DNA of 64,000 nt. Source: Quillaja saponaria. Lineage: Eukaryota > Streptophyta > Magnoliopsida > Fabales > Quillajaceae. Position numbers and translations under genes: made by a program. The stretch lies in contig CM055606.1 of assembly GCA_029379385.1 (NCBI GenBank), positions 15,153,142 to 15,217,141 on the forward strand, in the 5' to 3' direction. How positions within the stretch are numbered: the first letter of the stretch is position 1; each line of letters opens with the position of its first letter. Below are positions 35,801-46,915 of this stretch, one piece after another. The notes beneath the pieces are model-generated. The model saw only the letters and a program-made list of their open reading frames with translations. It made no database searches and was not told the DNA's origin.

Positions 35801-36150
35801 CAATAATCAAGTAAACACTTTGAAAACTCTCAGCAATGAATTAAAAAAAAAAAAACATGTTTTATGTAGTGTTATTGTAACAAGTTGAGTGAAAAAATTA
35901 TTTTCGTTACAAGATATCACTTTACTAGCATATGAGAAAAATTGAATACCTCATGCCAATCACCTTGGGTATATAACTCTTGAACCTCCAACCCTTCCAT
36001 CTAGGATGCAATAATTAACTTGTTCTAGACCCCTGGTGCACATATTGGTGTATACCCATACAAAAAAGACCTCCAGGACTTCAAATTATGAATATGATTA
36101 CCTCTCAATTCTCATGACTTTTTAAAAGTAATTATGCAACATTAAGTGCT
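32892..36150. other. Intergenic DNA without a supported gene
   Basis: 32892-33200 is the probable 3' UTR of the cystatin-like gene (the AAGAATGTGAAC words occur twice, at about 32957 and 32998). The rest is AT-rich with a poly-A run at 33925-33946. Near 34909-35000 the minus strand is open in two frames for about 25 codons up to stops, but I could not connect either to neighbouring exons. Confidence 0.4.
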
Positions 36151-38002
36151 CTAAGTATCTAATATCCCCGCCGGAGGAACTTCTTCTACTGGAACAAGTA
36201 ATCAGTGAAATGGTCATACAACACAAGTTTCATGTTATATTTTAGAGAGAGATATAGAAAACCTGTCATAAATTTGACCTCCATCTCACTTGTTGAAACT
36301 TCATGCTGATTATCCAACAAACAGAATAGCCCTGTTAGCCAGCCTAAACAATGAAAAGATGCAGATAGAAAAACAGCTTCAACAGAATGTTAAAATATAA
36401 GCGAGAACTATTAATGAAAAAACAAAGGAAGAAAAAGTTAAGCTTTCCAGTGCTACTCATCTATTTTATATGTTTCTGGATATATCTTGGGGAGCTTATA
36501 ACATTCTTATTCTTTTAACGTCATAAACTAATGTGTAGGTTAGAGGAAAATATTGACACAAACTAGCATCATACTGTTCTCTGTCACAAACATATTAGCT
36601 AACATCTTACACAACTAAGTAAATCCAATAGATGAACTCAAAAACATAGTCTCATCTTTATGAATTATATACCTGCAACCCAGAACCCGTGAAGATTAAC
36701 TGCTGAAATTCAAGGTTAGATTCCCATCATTTGGAAGAGAATATATGAAGTATAAGTTAGTGACCAAAGTATCCATATTGAAGTGGAAAGCAAGATCAAT
36801 CACTAAAGAAATACATATTACACATGAGAAACGAATAAAATATATATATTACAAATAGGTAACTTAGTGCAATCAAATACAGCATTTCTGCAGTATAACT
36901 TAGTAGGAGGTAAATGTAAAAGGTACTGGTGTAAAGAAGAAATTGACCTTCCTATCCAACCGCCAATCAGTAGGATGCTTCCAACAAACAGCTCACCTAG
37001 GTTGGACTTTTAGATACAACACTTACGGCCAAGGTGCACTGCACATCATCAATCTCTGCTACAGTGCGTCCAACACAATTTAGATTTTGCTTAGAGATGC
37101 AGGAAGCCTGCTCATAATAAAACAGTACCTACTTTTCAACAAATAGGTATGAACAGTATATCACAGGAACCCTATCAGAGAAAGTTCCTTATCACTGTAA
37201 CAAGTGAAGTTCATTCCAACCTTGTCATAGATTAAGCACTAGGATATTAGAAAACAAAATGATTTGTAAGTCGGATATAAGCCCAATCACATTGGAACTT
37301 AAGGTCACGCCCTTCACCCTTTCCCTTTGAGCACTTGAATTTTCTTGCATTTGAGATCCGCAACCACTAACTTCCTTTGAACATTCGATGGGGTGGACTC
37401 CTTGAAAACCATGAACAGAGCATGTTAACTCTCCTCGGGTATACAAAAGAATGAAAAACAAGACAATCAACCAGCTATGGAATAACATTAGAGGAACAAA
37501 ACTTAGAACCATAAGAGTCAATTGTCATGACAAAACCGTGATATTATAACTAGTTATCATTAAGCATAAGAACACCAAGTGCATCATAATTGATAGATCA
37601 AATCTCAATCAAAAGCTCATTTTAAGGAAAGGAACAAATTTTTAACTACATTTGGAGAGAGCTATAGAAGAAGAAATATAATCTGTATACCCCAAACTGA
37701 AACCACTGCTAATCTTTCAAAGATCCCTAAAATTTTTAAGTCTAAGTATCAAATAATCAATATGAAAATAATATTGCTAACTGATAATCCCACAATATTT
37801 AACCCGGCAGTAGCACCCTAAGTGGAGAAAAGACAATAAAGTAAATGGCACCATTTTGAAGTCCCGCAAGGAAAGGAAGACATTATTGCAATCTGGGAAC
37901 ACCAGAATCCATCATCTGCCGCCAAGCCTCCACGTGATCTTCAAAAATCTTGCCAGTAAAAGACTTGGTGGTTTGGTTTGATGCAATGAACCACGCCTCC
38001 GC
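36151..38002 (-). other. Unresolved minus-strand multi-exon gene (candidate exons only)
   Basis: Several minus-strand segments look like exons. 37883-38002 encodes 39 residues (AEAWFIASNQTTKSFTGK, then HVEAWRQMMDSGVPRLQ and stop) after an acceptor TTTTCAG. 37027-37107 encodes 27 residues ending VGRTVAEIDDVQCTLA between an acceptor and a GTAAGT donor. 36673-36702 lies between an acceptor and GTATAT. 36263-36343 encodes GLFCLLDNQHEVSTSE and joins in phase to 36151-36188, which ends VEEVPPAGILDT and stop. The last two join cleanly, but I could not find one frame through all pieces, and the first segment has its own stop. It may be a gene with alternative exons or a decaying one. I do not recognise the protein. 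Its 5' side faces the papain-like gene at 38646. Confidence 0.38.
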
Positions 38003-38645
38003 CTGAAAACCCTAATTCCAATTACCATCTGGTGATCCGAAATGTAGCGCTTGCCTACGGTTTTGAGTGAACAATGAGTTAATCAGACCCAACAGCTACG
38101 GTGTTAAAGTTAGGAGCACCTTGTCAGCGATACGGTTGCTTACCCGGAGGACTTAAGGATTTGCAGTGGCTCTACGATTTTAGTGGGAAAAATAAATAAA
38201 TGAAAATTTTCAAAATTTTCAAATTCCTTGTAGACATTCAAGTCAAAAGACGGTTTTGCCCTTGTGGAAACCCTAGACAGGCCAAACAATTGACGGCTGG
38301 GAATGATCCAAGAAGAAATCAACACTCTCATTTTAATGCACAACCAAACCATTCCAAATATCAATATTCCACTTTATCCCTACAGATTCCATTTCCCTGA
38401 GTCTGAAATGCCTTTGTTCTAAAACCCTAAGTTGGAATTCTTACTATAACCCCTTTTAGATTCCATTTCACTATGGACTCTACTTCTCCACCAGCGGCTC
38501 ACATTGCTGCTACAGATCCAACCCATTACACTTACATCTTCTTCTCTCATGGCTGCTCAGGATTCAAATCCACTTCCATCTTCTTCTCACATGACTACTT
38601 TAAACCCAGATCCTCCATCTTTACCTCTTACCTCTCCCTGCTCAC
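38003..38645. other. Divergent intergenic region; possible 5' part of the papain-like gene
   Basis: ATG codons at 38473 and 38549 open short frames (Ser/Pro/Thr-rich) that terminate before the protease domain and are not in its frame. No GT donor that could splice them to the domain is present between 38473 and 38680. An acceptor-like TTTTCATTTAG ends at 38683. The region separates two outward-facing coding units and probably holds both promoters. Confidence 0.4.
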
Positions 38646-39443
38646 TTGACTGCTCCAAATTCACTGACTGAGTTTTCATTTAGGGGAAGGTGGCCATATA
38701 TTCTTCGCCCTTCGAGAAAACAAACAGAAGATGACTGTGTTGTATATGCGGTTCTTGCTACTGCCGAGGCCAGACTCCGTCTTCGCGGTCACAAGACCCA
38801 GACATTGTTGGTGGACGAACTGTCTAGAGAGGAGGTGTTAACAGCTCTTTCAAATAGTCATTTTCTTGAGGTAGCACTTATAATCGGTCCTGTAATGGAT
38901 CGTCCCATCACTGTGGATAGGATTTATGAGAGTGAACTGGTAAGTCTTTAAGATTCTTAACTCTAACTTTCTTCATGAGATTTGGACTTTTTTTTTTTTT
39001 GTTTTTTTAACACCAGATTGTTTTTTTAGAATGCTTTGAAATTCTGCAAGAGGAGGAATCCAAAACGTCATCAGTTCTCTATGTATGGGGAGTATAAAAC
39101 ATATTATCCAAGTTCAAATCCACTGCATATTGAGGAAATGAAGGTAGAGATAAAGAAAAATGGTCCTCCGGTTGCTGTGATACCAGCTCGAATTGAGTGG
39201 CAACACATGAACCAATGGATAAGGGGTATTTACCAAGCTAGGAATTCTAAAAGAGAACCAAGAGATGATGAGAACGGCGAAGAATTTGATGTAAAGCATG
39301 TTGTGATGATAACTGGTTTCGGAAGGGATGGAAGGCAGTTTTGGGAGGTGCAAAACAGCTATGGCCCGAGTTGGGGTGAGGGTGGTTTTGCTAAGATTGG
39401 CATTAATGTGCCCAAATATGTGGTGGCTTTTAACCCTAATTGA
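38646..39443 (+). CDS. Stand-alone papain-like (C1A) cysteine protease domain, start unresolved
   Basis: Two exons, 38646-38939 and 39030-39443, join in phase (GAACTG|GTAAGT...TTTTTAG|AATGC). The frame has no ATG at its 5' end, so the start is uncertain; 38646 marks where the open frame begins. The protein matches C1A peptidases: QTEDDCVVYAVLATAEARL around the catalytic Cys, LSREEVLTAL, NGPPVAVIPA with WIRGIY, then KHVVMITGFGRDG with the catalytic His and FWEVQNSYGPSWGEGG with the Asn. The usual signal peptide and inhibitory propeptide are absent. The catalytic region is altered: spacing from Gln to Cys is one residue short, Trp after the Cys is Val, and several structural Cys are missing. 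It may be a pseudo-protease or a decaying gene. Its position between the two cystatin-like paralogues is noted, without proof of a link. Confidence 0.62.
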
Positions 39444-40722
39444 CTGCCGTGGTTATAGAGACATGTTGTGTCTGAAGTGATGTGGCTTCTAAAATTAATT
39501 TCATGTTAGGGTTATTTGATATTTAGGATATACTGAATTTAGAGTCATCAAGTGTGATTAGGATTGGTTTAAACCAATGACAGTATGTTAAAGATTGAGA
39601 TCAAAGCTAACTTGACAATGCACTTTTGTTTTAGTTTGTGTAAATATTGCCGCCCATTAATTTTCTGTTTTTGACATTTTTGTAAACCTATTTATAACTA
39701 TTACAATTCAATTAAGAATTCAACAAGGTTAGTTTAAAGAAACTAGCTCGAACTGAGTTCTAATTCAGCTATGAAGCAAGTGCAACCCAAGAAATAAAAA
39801 AGAAACTTCTTGTGAATGATTGTGGAGACAGTCTTAAGAAGCAGTGTAAGGAGAATGAGGATATCAATCAGGGAAAGGCCACCCTTAACTAACTTCACGG
39901 GATTAACTATAATAATATTTGGAAGGTATAACAAGTTTTATCCTAGGGAGTTGGCCAATCTAGAATGAATGCTTATTCCATTCTAATATCCTTTAAAGGT
40001 AAAATTTCATAGTTATAACTGTGATTAGTAGAGTTTTTGGAAACCTATCATATCTTCAACATCTCAAGCAAATACCATGGTACATTTCTATTCTCCAGGT
40101 TTAGTATTTTACTAACATCAAATCATTATATATAAAGGAGCAATGATCATAAACTAAATTGTTCTATAGTGGTTGTAAGGATAGAAGGTGTTGCTTTTTT
40201 TTTCTTTTCTTGGAGTTAGTTTGTACGTTATTATTTAACTTTCAAACAATAAAATCTTTATCTTGTGAACACAAAACATAAGAATTTTAATAGGAGAATA
40301 TATATAGATATATCAACTTAGAAGTGAATCATTTTACGAATCAATCAACTTGTCTAATACCAAACAAAGAAAAGCAACAGCAAGAGATACATCTTTTACG
40401 ACACCAATCAATGAAAATCAATTAATGGGTTAAAACTAAAAAGCACACCATCTTGTTTAACACCAATCAATGAATTTTAATGTACTAATGGGTTAAAAGT
40501 TTTAAATAGTTAGCGACTGCTGAATGGCAATTAATAAAAAGAAAAACGTCTATAGCCATGGTATATGCACAAACTATTTAAGAAAATTATTTATTTCCAT
40601 TAATTATAAAATTATAATAGTATGAGATTCTTTCAATGATTTGATGACTCCATATTACATCTTTTAGAATTATACAAAGATCCTTTATCAGATAATGAAT
40701 ATGCTAGTCTTTTCATAAAATT
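39444..40722. other. Intergenic DNA
   Basis: 3' UTR of the papain-like gene, then AT-rich DNA. Near-duplicate words ACACCAATCAATGAAAATCAATTAATGGGTTAAAA and ACACCAATCAATGAATTTTAATGTACTAATGGGTTAAAA-type sequences occur at about 40400-40500, a small tandem duplication. No gene seen. Confidence 0.45.
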
Positions 40723-41975
40723 CTAGCTTTCGTGACACACGCGTTGCGCGTGAATCGCGTTTATAATATATCTATATATATGTTCATCAATAGATGTACA
40801 TATCAAGAAATTATAATTAATAAAAAATAATTCTCCGTGTTAACGACATTAAACAAACAAATAAATCTATTAAAAGATTTAATTTATAAAATAAACATAT
40901 AATTTTTTTTATAAAATATATATTAAAGATGAAAGAAAAATTAACACACTAATATTTTAATTCATAAAAATTATACTCTTAATATATATTTTAATTCATA
41001 GAATTTTTAAAAAAAATTATAATTTTATAATAATTTTTAACTTATTAAATAAAAAAACTGAAAAATTCAATCTTAATTATTATTGAGATATAGTTATTGA
41101 AAAATTATAAATTTATTCACACTAAAAAAAAGACAAAAAAATGTCAATTGTCATAAATCAATTACAATATTAATAATAAAATGAAGAAAACTTAGAAAAT
41201 AATTAAAAAAAAGTAAAATAAAATAGTCTATTTGAAGTATTTATGTCATAGTAAAAACACATAAGGGAATATTATAAAATAAAATTTCTTCTAATAAATC
41301 ATTTTTATATTTGTAAATAAATAGATAAATTTAACCAAAAAAATAAATTCATATATATATATTAATTCTTAAGATGGAAGAAGAATTAAAAGTTAAAACA
41401 ACAATATCATATTCATGAAAACTATATTCTTAATTTTTTTTTAATTCATAGTATTTAAAAAAATTAATTCATAAATTGGATAAAAACTAAAAAATATTGT
41501 AATTATGAGAAACATATTAAACCAAAAAAATATAATAAATTCTATCTTAACTACTATAATTGACATATAATTATTGAAAAAATATTTAAAAAAATATTAA
41601 ATTTGAATTAAAAGTTAAAACAATACTCTTAATATTTCTTTTCATTCATAGTATTTAAAAAAAAATTCATAAATTTGAGAAAAACTTAAAAAATTATGAT
41701 TATTAGGAAATTATTAAACAGAAAAAATTTAGTAAGTCAATCTTAATTACTATTGACATACATTATAGATTTGTTAAGATTAAAAAGAAATTAATAGTTA
41801 TAAAACAATTAAAATTCTATTGATATTAAAATGGAGAAGAATTAGGAAAAAGAAGAAGTTTATTTGTAACAAAATAACAACCAAATATAATTTTTTAATT
41901 AAAAAAAAAGCTTATAAGGGTATTTTAGAAAATTAAAAGATTTTTTTCTTAAGCTATTTTTATATGTAGTATAGA
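40723..41975 (-). mobile_element. Non-autonomous Helitron, about 1.25 kb, both ends visible
   Basis: On the minus strand the element begins TCTATACTACATATAAAA (5' end at 41975), the common plant Helitron 5' terminus, preceded by A as expected for A/T target insertion. It ends with CTAG (40726 to 40723). A 6-base-stem hairpin, CACGCG-CAA-CGCGTG, lies at 40738-40752, 11 bases before the CTAG, the position typical of Helitron 3' ends. The interior is extremely AT-rich with no Rep/helicase ORF, so it needs a helper. The base after CTAG is A rather than the expected T, a small misfit. Confidence 0.75.
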
Positions 41976-42748
41976 TAAAGAGCTTAACGAGATTTCTAAT
42001 GTGACAAATATAAATTTCTTTTCTCTTATTCTCTAAAATGAGTTTTGTATTATTATAAATGATGTAAAAGAGGCAAAGACACTTTATTATGCTAAAAATA
42101 ACGTAGTGAAATTTTTTGACTCAAATTTGATATTAAAATTGGTAACAAATATGTAACTCAAATTGATGAAGATCCATGCGTGGAGAATTTTTGTTATATA
42201 TAAATCTTTTAGTCTTCCAATGTTTTAAATTTCAATTAATATATTTTAGTCGTCTAACGTTTTGTATTTTTAATTTCAATTAATATATATGTTTGTTGTA
42301 TTGTATTAATTTTAATAATTCAAAATTTACCAAAAAAATTAATATTGTCAGTTTGGTACAGAAATGATGAAAATTGTTGCTCTTACCTAATAATTAGGGC
42401 AAGTTTTAGTAGATTATTAATCAAATACTAATAGTTTAATGGGGAGACTCCTTTAGGGTTAGGGTTTCAAAAACTCCCTCTCTTTTTGTTGCTGACCAGG
42501 GAGAACGTTGGTTGACCACACGTACCATTTTTAGTGTTGTTATACTTTCAAGAATAGATCTCGAGCCTTGAGCAATGTTTAAAATGGAAACTTGGACTTT
42601 CAATGTAATTTTTGGAACTAATATAAAAAGTTTAACTCTATCTTTTCAGTGGCAGCTTTCACTACTTTAGTTGAAATTTTCTGCAATTGTGTATTAATTT
42701 GATGAAGTACTGGAAGGAAAGATGCTTAACCTTGTGTTTGTTTTCCAG
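41976..42748. other. Intergenic DNA with the left copy of a flanking direct repeat
   Basis: AT-rich. 42338-42377 (ATTAATATTGTCAGTTTGG...) is repeated at 42907-42947 on the other side of a kinase exon fragment. No gene. Confidence 0.5.
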
Positions 42749-42899
42749 GGCATATTGGCAAATGGTCAGGAAATAGCACTGAAGAGACTATCAAAAACTT
42801 CCAAACAAGGATTTGAGGAGCTCAAAAAAGAGGTTGCTTTTAGTGCAAGACTACAGCATGTCAATCTTGTCCGAGTATTGGGGTTCTGCACTCAAACAG
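42749..42899 (+). pseudogene. Receptor-like kinase exon fragment
   Basis: After an acceptor-like TTTTCCAG the frame reads [36 protein letters not shown] and NLVRVLGFC. This is the N-lobe exon of plant Cys-rich or S-locus-type receptor kinases, with the ATP-binding Lys (ALK) and helix-C Glu kept. The glycine loop exon, catalytic HRD and DFG exons, and any ectodomain are all absent from the window around it, and the frame drifts into unrelated sequence. It is an isolated exon copy. Confidence 0.82.
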
Positions 42900-42906
42900 T
42901 AACAGA

Positions 42907-42947
42907 ATTAATATTGTCAATTTGGTATATAAATTATGAAAACTAGT
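42907..42947. repeat. Direct repeat flanking the kinase fragment (partner 42338-42377)
   Basis: ATTAATATTGTCAATTTGGTATATAAATTATGAAAA here and ATTAATATTGTCAGTTTGGTACAGAAATGATGAAAA at 42338 differ at few positions. They enclose about 530 bases that include the kinase exon fragment, which suggests that the block was duplicated or inserted as a unit. Confidence 0.6.
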
Positions 42948-45679
42948 ATCGAATTATTTTTGTGAGAATTTAATATATGAATCTGACAAATATTTTGTTT
43001 TTATTTGTTTATTGTAGATAGTGATACTTACAAATTATTATTTTTATTTAAAAGAAAATCATTCTACATACAACAAAATTATTTTTATTTTGTTATTATT
43101 TTTATTTTGTTATTATTTTATGTAAATTTTAAATTGAAAGGTTTTCATTTTTTCATAATGACTGCAAATTCAAATTTTCTTTTCTCCACCCCAATTTTAA
43201 TCTTATAATTTGATTTTCTACATGTTATGAACTTCAAAAACCCTAATTCAATTTAGTAGATTATGAAATTTATTTAAATATTTTTAGACACTGTTTAATT
43301 ATTTAAAAACTAATTAGCTTGTCAAAATTTTATTGATCTCTATTTTATTTTAAGTAGGTTTTTTTCCCTTTAGAGTGCATTTGAATTTTTGTATAAAAAA
43401 ATATATATTTATTTGTAAAAATATAAATTGTTAGAACATATGGCCTCTAATATTCCTAAGATTGATATTCAATCTATTCGGATGACCTTGGACTGCATTC
43501 AAACCAAGACTTCAGTTTCCTTTTGTTGAAGAACTTTGGCTCGCTAGTTTATAAGAAAGTTCATATCCAGAGAAGCTGAAGGAAAAATTCACAAAGAAAT
43601 GACTAGAGCAAGACTTAGATGGAGACCTTTAATTTTCACTGAGACTTTGACATGTACTTAACTGTTACTGATATTAGTGAAATTGAATCTCTTGATATTG
43701 ATTATCAGCATTCTTTTAACAATAAATGAAAATAACAATTTTTCTCAATAATTTCAAATTTATCCATGAAGTGATAATCTTGTGCGACAATATACTGCTG
43801 TGAGCTATATATTGCATGTCAAATGAAACACAGTCATTGCATGTAATTTATGTGGGACTCCACTAACTCGACTTTAATTGAAGTCTAGCTCTAGCTAGTG
43901 AGCATTGATGCATGAAATTGAATGTCATTTTTTATTTTATCTTTGGTAAGAGCCGGTGCAAAATCCCAAAAAATTGCATGTCATTTAAGTGCACCTGAGA
44001 ATTGTTGTTTTAAACAAACACCTATATGCAGCTCCATTTATAATTTTTCTTCCTATATTTAGATTGTACACATCTTTAATTTGAACAACAATAGTGTAGA
44101 TTTCTGTTTGAGCAGAAGAAACATGTAAAAGTATGAGAGCAAGAGAAAGTTGACAGTATACTCTCTCTCTCTTTTTTGACATTTAGTGCACAACTTTGGT
44201 AATTATTACAAATCAACCCATATAAAAGGGAATATTTATATTGATAGTAAAAACAATCATCATTGTTACATAATATTTTTAGGAATTTTTCTCATCCTAG
44301 TCTGATCCAACCCGATTAATTTGATCAAATCAATTAATTTGATAGAGCTGGTTCGGTTTCATTGGTTGGGAGGATTGGATTCGTTTGATATTTCATCTAC
44401 CCATTTTGTTAGATTAAATTAGTTCAGAAATTTTAAGATTGGACCGACCTATCTTCATTGATTTTATATTTATTTAAAAAATAAAGATACTCTTAATAAT
44501 CCAAACATACCTAGCCACCAACTAATTTGTGAAATATTTATTAAAAATTGTGTCAATGTTAATTTAATAAAATAATTGCTTAATTCATTATTTCTCAAAA
44601 TTACCCCCAAAAAAAAAATTACTAAATGAAATTATGTTCTATCTTAATTCAGTATGATTTGATTAAAAAAAATATAACCAAAACTAGTTTAATTGAAAAT
44701 TGTCTTATAAAAATTTAAATTAAATTAAATTCATATACTAAGTTTTGACGATTCAAATGAATATATATCCAAAAGTACGAAAAAATAATTAAAATTATTA
44801 CCCATTAAGCATGAAAAGTGAGCAGATGTCCAACATTGACAAGTTTATCTGTGATGTATAAATGAATTGCCATTTGTGAAAATGTATTGTGGGATTATTG
44901 TCTTTTACTTAGAGGCTGTTTGTTTTTACTTAAAATTATTTGATTTATTGTCATTTGTTTTAGATAATACAATAATGGTAGTGGGACGTTAATATGTCAA
45001 AGTAGGGAGGATAACATATTTTTTATTTGCTCAAATTTGATTACTATGAAATTTAATTATAATCGATAAAAGTAAACAATAAATCCTTTCTTCTTCTTTT
45101 TTTTGTTTTTTTGTTTTTTCTAATTATAATCAGAAAATTTTATGAAAATAATATGTCAAATTAGTAGAACTAATATAAACAGTTTAGGATTATAATTTTA
45201 TGGAAATAACATGCCAGATAAGGATTATAAATTTTTTTATTTTAAAAACAATGTCAAATTTTATGGAAATCCCTACATTTTTTGTCCCCTTTCATTAAAT
45301 TGTTAATAACTGAAGTGGGTTCAGTCCGAATTCCTTTGTTAGCAAGAATTAGTACTCAGATTAGGATTATATTATATAATCATTTACCTAATATACATAA
45401 ACCATTAATTCTTAGGCAGCCAATAACAGTTTCAACTTTGTGATTTTTCAACTAATTCCATAATTCCTATTCCTACTATTAGGAGAAGTTTTCTCATGCA
45501 AATTATGCAGTGGCCTGTAATTCTTACATTGAGTTGACTCTTCTAAAACGTTTCCTACAATGACTATAATTGAGCTTTTATACCAATATTTATATTTGAA
45601 GTATAACTTCAAAAATCTTATGAACAAATTAATTGAAGAAAAGAGTTTAACAAAAAGGTTAATTAAACCAAGAATTTCA
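42948..45679. other. Gene-free AT-rich DNA with repeat fragments
   Basis: No gene supported. 44290-44460 contains GATCCAACCCGATTAATTTG and GGTTCGGTTTCATTGG words seen in dispersed plant repeats. Segments near 43850-43910 (GTGGGACTCCACTAACTCGAC) and 44960-45150 (GATAATACAATAATGGTAGTGGG, then AAAATAATATGTCA) recur at 47745-47800 and 47350-47480 on the far side of the 45680-46616 paralogue. Confidence 0.45.
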
Positions 45680-46616
45680 ATGGAAGGCAAAGACAGCTGC
45701 TGTCGATCATATGAGTCTAGGAACCGAACTAATAATGCAAATAATTTGGATCGTGACCGCATGTACGTAATGATGTTGATTAATATTTTGATTTTCTCAT
45801 TCCTCTCGATTCGAATATAATTCTTTTATGTTGTACATCTAATTATAGAGTCTTGTTTGTGATTGTAGGAAAAGGTGGCAGAGTATTGCTAGGAAAAGAT
45901 GGCAGGAAAGGTGGCAGGAAGAACGAGCTTTCAGAGTTGGACCTGGAAAACCACGACCTCAAACTGGCGATCAACAAAGGTAATACAGATAGATTGTTTT
46001 TCTCTTTGTTACTTTTCATCTTCATCCTTCTTCATTGTTACATCACTTGATGATGATTACCTGCTTTAATGTCTGCTTGCTTGCTTGGTGTGTTTCCTGT
46101 GCATGTCAATGTTAAATCACCTGTTACATAGTTGATTTACGTGTTCTGTGGTCGGGTCGATTATGCATGTTTGAGATGATCCAATTGTCATTAATTTCTT
46201 TTGAACTTGATTATCATTCATTCTATGCGGTTTAATTTGTTGTGATTGAAGGAGTAAGAAAGAACAAGCCCGAAAAGGGGGAGAGCATAGTGGAAGATCA
46301 GGAGTCAGAGGGAGACAGCATAGTGGAAGATCAGGATTGCTGACTGACATTGAATTTACTCAAACGCTTAAATCTCTTGATCCTACGTACGTAATACTCC
46401 ATTATATATATATATATATATATATTTCTTTTACTTTCTTCATCTAATTCATGCTTTTAGTCCTTTTGTCAGATTTCTGTCAAGTACTTGCCTCTAATTG
46501 AATTGCTTGGATTTTCATTGATCAGTGATTTTTATAAGACTGTCGATTTTCCATTTACCTCTGGGATTTGGTACTATCTTCTTGATGATGATGCTGGTGA
46601 CATGATGATGCTTTGA
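45680..46616 (+). pseudogene. Shortened paralogue of the 29269-32891 gene
   Basis: Candidate exons are 45680-45762, 45869-45979, 46254-46386 and 46526-46616. Exon 1 (MEGKDSCCRSYESRNR..DRDR) and exon 2 match exons 1 and 2 of the larger gene in sequence, splice phase and intron 3' ends (GTGATTGTAG, GTGATTGAAG). The last exon encodes VDFPFTSGIWYYLLDDDAGD, matching VDFVSKPGMWHYLDADGDDD. The two exons that carry the cystatin-like region are missing. With the conserved phase, exon 3 meets a stop at 46288-46290; another frame stays open through a 20-base duplication (46284-46303 and 46317-46336). It is either a pseudogene or a much altered gene for a short basic/acidic protein. Confidence 0.55.
46404..46425. 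repeat. TA dinucleotide microsatellite
   Basis: About eleven TA units in intron 3 of the shortened paralogue. Confidence 0.9.
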
Positions 46617-46808
46617 AGCTGAGTACTGTGTAAGAATGTGAAGCTGGATGTGAATATGAAGTTTCATTATACAATGGCTTATGGACCTATTTATATAAGA
46701 ATACCCTTTCATTATTTTTATTATTACCGCACTGCTTGTGTAATTATGTTGATGATTAATTTAATTGATAAAGTATGCTGCAGTTATACCTCAATAAAGT
46801 TACAATAG

Positions 46809-46915
46809 ACCAGCCCGAGCATAACTTAAGTGATATTGGTAGCAAAATTGAAGGCTCTCCTCCCATCCCAATTCCCAGGTCGTGGATTCGATCCCCATCC
46901 TACCCTCAAACCAAA
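46809..46915 (+). mobile_element. tRNA-derived SINE-like fragment
   Basis: A pol III A-box-like segment, TAACTTAAGTGATATTGGTAGC, is followed about 50 bases later by GGTCGTGGATTCGATCCCC, a good B box (GGTTCGANNCC type). This spacing and wording match plant SINE heads. The 3' body and a clear target duplication are not evident, so the copy is partial or old. Confidence 0.55.
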
